A DNA stretch of 33,831 nucleotides from a virus: positions 1 through 33,831 of the IMG/VR virus record IMGVR_UViG_3300025598_000103; one strand, written 5' to 3'. Positions 29,564-33,831 of the stretch are shown here, in pieces (position 1 is the first letter of the stretch; every line of letters begins with the position of its first letter). The position numbers were made by a program, and so were the translations under genes. The notes under the pieces are model-generated. The model saw nothing but the letters and a program-made list of their open reading frames with translations. It searched no databases and was not told the origin of the DNA.

Positions 29564-30436
29564 TTAAGTCCTGTAAATAAAATATTGTGATTCATCTTCT
29601 TGTCCGTATTTCTTTTGGATAAACTTCTTCCATTCTGGTACTCTATCGTATTGATGAACAATAGCAAACTTACTTGCCGGACTATCAGGTAAATTTAAAA
29701 CATAACCATCTTCAAATGTAGGTTCTTTACATAATAAACATGGTCTAAATTGGTCAATCTTTGATGGGTCTACTGTTGTACCAGCTTGAACTGCCCAACC
29801 ATAATCGTGTGCATGAAATTGAATAACATCTTTGAATGGTTGTGTATTAATTAACACATTATATACCGCCTGGTCGCAAATAGGAATAGGCCGATTTGTT
29901 GCATTAGTAAATATGTTAAACACTAAATCTTTAACATATTCGGAGTAACCACCAATCACTCCAACATTATAAATTTCATTATCTTTAAACTTATCGTAAA
30001 CATACTGGCCATAAGCCTGATGTAAATTTTCATTACCCCAAGGTTCATCTTTATATCTTAACCCTTCTGATGCTGCAATAATTTTCTTTGATTTCATTAA
30101 ATATGAATCTAAGTATGTAAAAGGATTTGTTTGAAAATAAACATCTTTTACATCTGTGGTAACAACATAGTTATATGTTTGCCAATGACCACATAAGAAG
30201 TCATAAATTGACAAGAATCGTAGTACATGAATAGGTACATTTTGTACTTGTATCATAGGTATAACAACAACGCCTTGTTGTGTTAACCATTGTACTGTTT
30301 CTTTTGATGTACTGCCGGCAATTAAAACAACATCTGTATTATCGTCAGCAACTTCTAATGCTGATAATACCCAAGGTTTTAATTGATTAATACCGTAGTT
30401 TGTATAACCACCGATAATTAGATTTTTTTTCGCCAT
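29564..30436 (-). CDS. GT-A-type glycosyltransferase-like protein
   Basis: A 290-residue protein. YNYVVTTDVKDVYFQTNPF at about residues 88-106 contains Asp95 and Asp98, the metal/nucleotide-sugar site, and EIYNVGVIGGYSEYVKDLV (about 154-172) and the CDQAVYNVLI segment (about 187-196) match the acceptor region of this broad group. The C-terminal IVHQYDRVPEWKKFIQKKYG is a typical end. It overlaps the GT2 gene by 19 bases, with GGAG ahead of the start. Sugar specificity cannot be told. Confidence 0.75.
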   Translation of the reverse strand: MAKKNLIIGGYTNYGINQLKPWVLSALEVADDNTDVVLIAGSTSKETVQWLTQQGVVVIPMIQVQNVPIHVLRFLSIYDFLCGHWQTYNYVVTTDVKDVYFQTNPFTYLDSYLMKSKKIIAASEGLRYKDEPWGNENLHQAYGQYVYDKFKDNEIYNVGVIGGYSEYVKDLVFNIFTNATNRPIPICDQAVYNVLINTQPFKDVIQFHAHDYGWAVQAGTTVDPSKIDQFRPCLLCKEPTFEDGYVLNLPDSPASKFAIVHQYDRVPEWKKFIQKKYGQEDESQYFIYRT

Positions 30437-31131
30437 GGGAAAACTCCATCATATTTTTCATTCATTACTGCATTACCATTGATAAAGAATTCTTCACTAA
30501 CAGAACCTTTACCGCCATCAACACGATAACTCACCGTGTATTCATTTGTACAATCCCATTTAGGAAAGTGTTGAGTTATTGCTTGTAAAAATACTCTATC
30601 TTGGCCCCAACCACCATGCCATACAGATGCTATTTTAGTTGCAACATCTGTTTTGATGAAGTATGTATTAGTATCTATGTGATGTATTCCATGATATGTT
30701 GGCCATTTACCTAACGATTCACAATCATCGAAACAAGCAAAATCACCATTCTTTTTATGGATTTTACGGAGAGAATAACACCAATCAAGATTTCTATTTT
30801 CGATTGTTTCAATACATTTTGCTACGTGAGATTGATATAACCAGTTGTCTTGGTCAAGGTACATGACATAATCAGTATTGACTAAATGTGTAAAAGCAGC
30901 ATACACACGATGGCCATAGAAACCTTTGGCTCCCACATTAATTGGTAGAGTAGCCATCACTAATCTATCATCATCAAATTTACATTTTATTTCAATTGCT
31001 TTTTCTAATGCTTGTTCACCATCAACCACAACATAACAAATAGTATCTTTGTGTGATTGATTCAAAACAGATTCAATCGCATCTCTTAACTCTGGCGAAC
31101 CAGTAGTTGGTATAATCACCGTTACACTCAT
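30418..31131 (-). CDS. Family 2 glycosyltransferase
   Basis: A 237-residue GT-A enzyme. VTVIIPTTGSPELRDAIESVLNQS (first 26 residues) is the classical GT2 start, VVVDGE is the first acidic site and MYLDQDNW with Asp93-x-Asp95 is the DxD motif. The GGWGQDRVFLQAITQ segment at about 173-187 corresponds to the acceptor-side acid. No membrane segment is present. It is the first gene of the glycan cassette; AGGTGATTAT precedes the ATG. No distinct promoter is visible in the 19 bases before it, so it is probably read through from the nuclease gene. Confidence 0.88.
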   Translation of the reverse strand: MSVTVIIPTTGSPELRDAIESVLNQSHKDTICYVVVDGEQALEKAIEIKCKFDDDRLVMATLPINVGAKGFYGHRVYAAFTHLVNTDYVMYLDQDNWLYQSHVAKCIETIENRNLDWCYSLRKIHKKNGDFACFDDCESLGKWPTYHGIHHIDTNTYFIKTDVATKIASVWHGGWGQDRVFLQAITQHFPKWDCTNEYTVSYRVDGGKGSVSEEFFINGNAVMNEKYDGVFPWRKKI

Positions 31132-31150
31132 ATAATCACCTATTAATATA

Positions 31151-31939
31151 TTATGTGAAAGCCAATAAAATTGGATTACTCTTTAACTCTTTTGTATCTA
31201 TTTCTGATTTTGTATTTTTTTTAATTGGGGCAATATTGTATTCTGATTTTAAAACACTTGTAAAATCCAAATTCATAACAAACTGATAATCACCACCACC
31301 TTTGTATTGAGGTCTAATACGAATTATTAATTTAACTGTATCAGCAAAATTAGGTATTGATGGGTATTTCATTTTTTTCAAAATATTGTTTAAACCCAAA
31401 TCATCTTTGTTATTTAATGTATAAAATCCGTGTGTTCCAACATTCAAATAAGAACATTTCTTTATTATATAGTAATCACAAATTGCTTTTCCTGGTACAG
31501 GAATCTTAATTTCATTTTGTGCACCAAATTGACCCAAATCTTTTTTTCTTGCTTCTTCGATGGTTCTAGCACCAATAATAACTTTTTTTCTTGGATTTTC
31601 TGGATCATTTTGTAAATGTGGAATTTTTCCTTTCCATTTTTTCTGGTTTAATTCTTTCAAAACTCCCATTTTTGTACCCAAATCAACTAGAAATTCTTTT
31701 TCTTCTTTGCCTTCTGTATCACCAAAATACCATTTATTTTTGTAATACTTTAAAACTATTGAACCACCAGAAGCCGTTGTAGTTTTTAATTCAACGCCAG
31801 CTTTCTTTTTCGTTTTTGGTAATTGTATAGTTAAATCTGGTTTATCACTTGAAGCACCTGCTAAAACTCCGGTCGATATATCAAATTTTTTTAACTCTTT
31901 GTAAGCCTTTTTTTCGTATTCAAAACCTTCTTGTGCCAT
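31151..31939 (-). CDS. PD-(D/E)XK-like nuclease candidate
   Basis: A 262-residue basic protein. The first 60 residues fit a PD-(D/E)XK restriction-type core: FEYEKKAYKELKK helix, then KPDLTIQLP (Asp35) and AGVELKTTTASGG (Glu50-x-Lys52). The remaining part is Lys-rich with several beta strands and no further recognised motif. GAGGG precedes the start, and it has its own sigma70-type promoter (31972-31999) and an overlapping late-like box. It may cut host or competitor DNA, or process phage DNA; no methyltransferase partner for DNA is visible, so a restriction-modification pair is not supported. Confidence 0.65.
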   Translation of the reverse strand: MAQEGFEYEKKAYKELKKFDISTGVLAGASSDKPDLTIQLPKTKKKAGVELKTTTASGGSIVLKYYKNKWYFGDTEGKEEKEFLVDLGTKMGVLKELNQKKWKGKIPHLQNDPENPRKKVIIGARTIEEARKKDLGQFGAQNEIKIPVPGKAICDYYIIKKCSYLNVGTHGFYTLNNKDDLGLNNILKKMKYPSIPNFADTVKLIIRIRPQYKGGGDYQFVMNLDFTSVLKSEYNIAPIKKNTKSEIDTKELKSNPILLAFT

Positions 31940-31966
31940 GTTAATACCCTCATAATTGTTTAAGAG

Positions 31967-31974
31967 TATTTATT
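31967..31974 (-). promoter_or_regulatory. Late-promoter-like box (AATAAATA) overlapping an early promoter
   Basis: The minus strand reads AATAAATA (31974-31967), 28 bases upstream of the nuclease gene start. It overlaps the TACAAT -10 box of the sigma70-type promoter, so it may be coincidental or allow both early and late use. Confidence 0.35.
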
Positions 31975-31999
31975 GTACACGATTACCTAATGATGTCAA
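31972..31999 (-). promoter_or_regulatory. Sigma70-type promoter for nuclease gene
   Basis: On the minus strand, TTGACA (31999-31994), a 16-base spacer and TACAAT (31977-31972) lie 33 bases upstream of the start at 31939. The -35 box lies in the last codons of the preceding gene. ACAAC occurs 7 bases upstream of the -35 box, as in the promoters at 1178 and 1958. Confidence 0.65.
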
Positions 32000-33095
32000 T
32001 ATTTTTGTTGTTTGTCCACACTTCAAGTTCTGTTCTTAATCGGCCCTCTGCTTTGAGAGTTTCATATCTATTTACAGCTTTGTTCCGCCACCATTCAACA
32101 ATGTTTACCAGTTCATGTTTATCATAGTTTTCGCCCTTCTCCAACTTATCGGTTCTACATGCCAACACATCCACGATGTTACTAAAACCATAATCTGATA
32201 CATAATATCTTTTTTTCTCTGTCAACTTCTTAGCGTTCTCAATCGTTAGCAAGAATGCCTCCCCTTCAGAAGTACCTTTAAGTGCTGCTTTAGTTAAAGC
32301 TACTATCTTAGTAAAGGTCCTTAGCTTTCTACTTGTAGTTGATTCATCAATACCTAGAATATCTCCACCAACTTTAGCTTCAACAAATTCTTTCAAATCG
32401 GTATATGTTTTACCATTAATCATCGGTATCATATCAGAATCAGTTAAACCTTTATATCGAATAAATGGTTTCATGCCATCATATTGAGATATTGCTTTAG
32501 TTGAACCATATAAACTGGTAGTTTCAAACAAACACAAATTCATACCATACTTTTTATTTACAATTTCTCTTACAGTATGTGATGTACAAATGGCTGCTAG
32601 TAATTTACCACCAAGATAATTAAAACCAAATGGTTGACTTGGTACAATTACAAAACCCATAATTGTTGAATGATTGAATCGCTTAGCAGTATCTTCATTC
32701 TGTATCCAAACTTGGCCAAGCATTTCATTTCTTGGTTTCATATAGATGACAGGCGAACCCAACCGAATGAATCCTAGAATCTTTCCTGAGTTTCTTTCTC
32801 TGACTGCCAGTTGTATATTTCTTCCAACTGGTGCTTTATTGACATGAGATGATGTAATCGCAAGTAATGTTTCCCAAGTATCATTTGGTATTTCACACAC
32901 TTCTATATCCATATCTTTTGGGTGCATTGTAAAATCTGAAAACAAATCATCTTCAGGTGGAAACAATGAAAACGGTATTTCAGCCACCAATTTCAATTTT
33001 TCTTCTCTCATGTATTGTTCAATGTTTGATGTATCATTAAAATAATCAGCAAACACTTTAGCACAATGAAGTGCATCATCTCTAGTTAATATCAT
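31983..33095 (-). CDS. DUF4338/DruA-like protein
   Basis: A 370-residue protein. The central part, ILGFIRLGSPVIYMKPRNEM (about 105-124), the MGFVIVPSQPFGFNYLGGKLLA segment (about 145-166) and the LYGSTKAISQYDGMKPFIRYKGLTD segment (about 194-218), resembles the DUF4338 fold of the Druantia component DruA (a segment of glycine-rich loop, a YLGGKLL helix and a SLYGS-type turn). The assignment is from pattern memory. No transposase or other Druantia gene is nearby. It lies between the replicative helicase and the nuclease, with a four-base overlap to the helicase, suggesting a DNA-replication-linked function in the phage. Confidence 0.6.
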   Translation of the reverse strand: MILTRDDALHCAKVFADYFNDTSNIEQYMREEKLKLVAEIPFSLFPPEDDLFSDFTMHPKDMDIEVCEIPNDTWETLLAITSSHVNKAPVGRNIQLAVRERNSGKILGFIRLGSPVIYMKPRNEMLGQVWIQNEDTAKRFNHSTIMGFVIVPSQPFGFNYLGGKLLAAICTSHTVREIVNKKYGMNLCLFETTSLYGSTKAISQYDGMKPFIRYKGLTDSDMIPMINGKTYTDLKEFVEAKVGGDILGIDESTTSRKLRTFTKIVALTKAALKGTSEGEAFLLTIENAKKLTEKKRYYVSDYGFSNIVDVLACRTDKLEKGENYDKHELVNIVEWWRNKAVNRYETLKAEGRLRTELEVWTNNKNIDIIR

Positions 33096-33831
33096 ACTTT
33101 AAAGCCTTCAAATTTCTTTTCTTTAGTACCAAAAGTGTTTAATGGTTTATCTTTATGACCAGCATCTGTAATATGTATCTCTGATGATTGTTCGATATCA
33201 TATAACTTCATTTTAGCACGGTCAACACCAACAGTAAATCTTTTGTAATATGTTGGGTCATTGTAACGATTCTTTAATTGTTTGACCATGATTTGACCAA
33301 GTGCTTCTAAATCTTCACTTGTAATCAAAGCAAACATCAAGTCTGCGGTGGCTGGCAATCCAAATGATTCTGAGGTATCTTCAAGACCAGGATCGCTTGA
33401 TGTAAATCCTGAGCGAGTGGTCTGTGTGGCGCTAACAATAGGTACATTATACTCAACAGCAAGACCTCTAAGTTCTTCTGCAATTGATTTGACGTATGTG
33501 TATGAGTTAATATTTGCGCCTGCTTTAATACGAGATGAGCAACAGATATTAAGATAATCAACAAAGATAATATCAGGTACAAAAGACTTTTTAAGATTAA
33601 GTTCATTGAGTAATGTTCTAAAGTGTATAGTTGAAGCCGAAGCAGTTGGATATTCTTTAATGATTAATTTACCTGTACATTTTTCACGAACACGAGCAAC
33701 TTTCTTATCATACAAATCTTTTGGTAAACCCATCAAATCATCTAGTGTTACATTGAGAAGGTTAGCATCTATTCTTTCAGCAATCTTTTCTTCAGCCATC
33801 TCCATGGTGATGTACAAAACATTTTTGCCTT
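33092..33831 (-). CDS. 41: Replicative DNA helicase, C-terminal part (T4 gp41-like, partial)
   Basis: The last 245 or so residues of a DnaB-like hexameric helicase; the frame continues upstream as GKNVLYITMEMAEE, so the N-terminus and the Walker A loop lie outside the window. Visible are LYITMEMAEEKIAERID (helix after the P-loop), DIIFVDYLNI with the Walker B Asp, VPIVSATQTTRSG (the sensor/H3-type segment with the catalytic Gln) and a QIMVKQLKNRYNDPT segment with the arginine finger. It unwinds the fork with the gp61-like primase at 8570-9577. The stop overlaps the next start by four bases. Confidence 0.92.
   Translation of the reverse strand, partial: GKNVLYITMEMAEEKIAERIDANLLNVTLDDLMGLPKDLYDKKVARVREKCTGKLIIKEYPTASASTIHFRTLLNELNLKKSFVPDIIFVDYLNICCSSRIKAGANINSYTYVKSIAEELRGLAVEYNVPIVSATQTTRSGFTSSDPGLEDTSESFGLPATADLMFALITSEDLEALGQIMVKQLKNRYNDPTYYKRFTVGVDRAKMKLYDIEQSSEIHITDAGHKDKPLNTFGTKEKKFEGFKV

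Noticed and set aside
1-33831. tRNA genes, CRISPR arrays, insertion sequences or integration genes
   Set aside because: No cloverleaf-like stretch, regular direct-repeat array, transposase, integrase or attachment-site repeat was found in reading the window; intergenic space is too small to hide most of them, though a tRNA scan program was not run.

Overview
The window reads as a segment of a T4-like contractile-tailed phage genome (Caudoviricetes, the marine and freshwater T4-like group). The sequence is AT-rich, every supported gene lies on the minus strand, and genes are packed end to end with 1-25 base overlaps. Recognisable T4-type genes are RNase H, NrdA/NrdB, a DnaG-type primase (gp61-like) and the C-terminal part of a gp41-like replicative helicase that runs off the right edge. 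The spanin pair and GH19 endolysin imply a Gram-negative host. No host-diagnostic gene (for example a photosystem gene) and no tRNA was seen, so the host stays open.

Transcription runs from high to low coordinates. 33831-31151 holds the helicase end, a protein resembling DUF4338/DruA, and a PD-(D/E)XK-like nuclease with its own sigma70-type promoter. 31131-24134 is a ten-gene surface-glycan cassette: several glycosyltransferases, two Rossmann methyltransferase-like proteins and a 2-oxoglutarate/Fe(II) dioxygenase. 24009-13264 is a late block of unusual Lys/Glu-rich proteins. Most begin with a short amphipathic leader such as MKxFxEFIxE, which resembles the capsid-targeting sequence of T4 internal proteins, and several carry repeated EEVELxE motifs that match the [L/I]-x-E specificity of the T4 prohead protease. 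Three carry enzyme-like domains: a nucleotidyltransferase fused to a P-loop kinase, a KxDG ligase-like protein and a possible nuclease. 13263-9598 is a lysis and envelope block with a holin candidate, a GH19 endolysin, lipoproteins and an Rz-like gene with an Rz1 lipoprotein gene nested in another frame. 9577-1 is nucleotide metabolism and replication (primase, NrdA, NrdB, a sugar-nucleotide epimerase, RNase H, small conserved phage genes and a CobS-like AAA+ ATPase).

Two promoter classes can be read. Sigma70-type promoters (TTGACA, 16-17 bases, TAtAaT) precede the CobS-like gene, the 115-residue gene, rnh and the nuclease gene; three of the four share a GTTGT/ACAAC element exactly 7 bases upstream of the -35 box. 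T4-type late boxes (NATAAATA) precede the first gene of the capsid-targeted block and a virion-protein gene. The most interesting hypothesis is that the 13-24 kb block encodes a set of enzymes and polyproteins packaged in the head, matured by the prohead protease and delivered with the DNA. No intergenic stretch exceeds about 125 bases.
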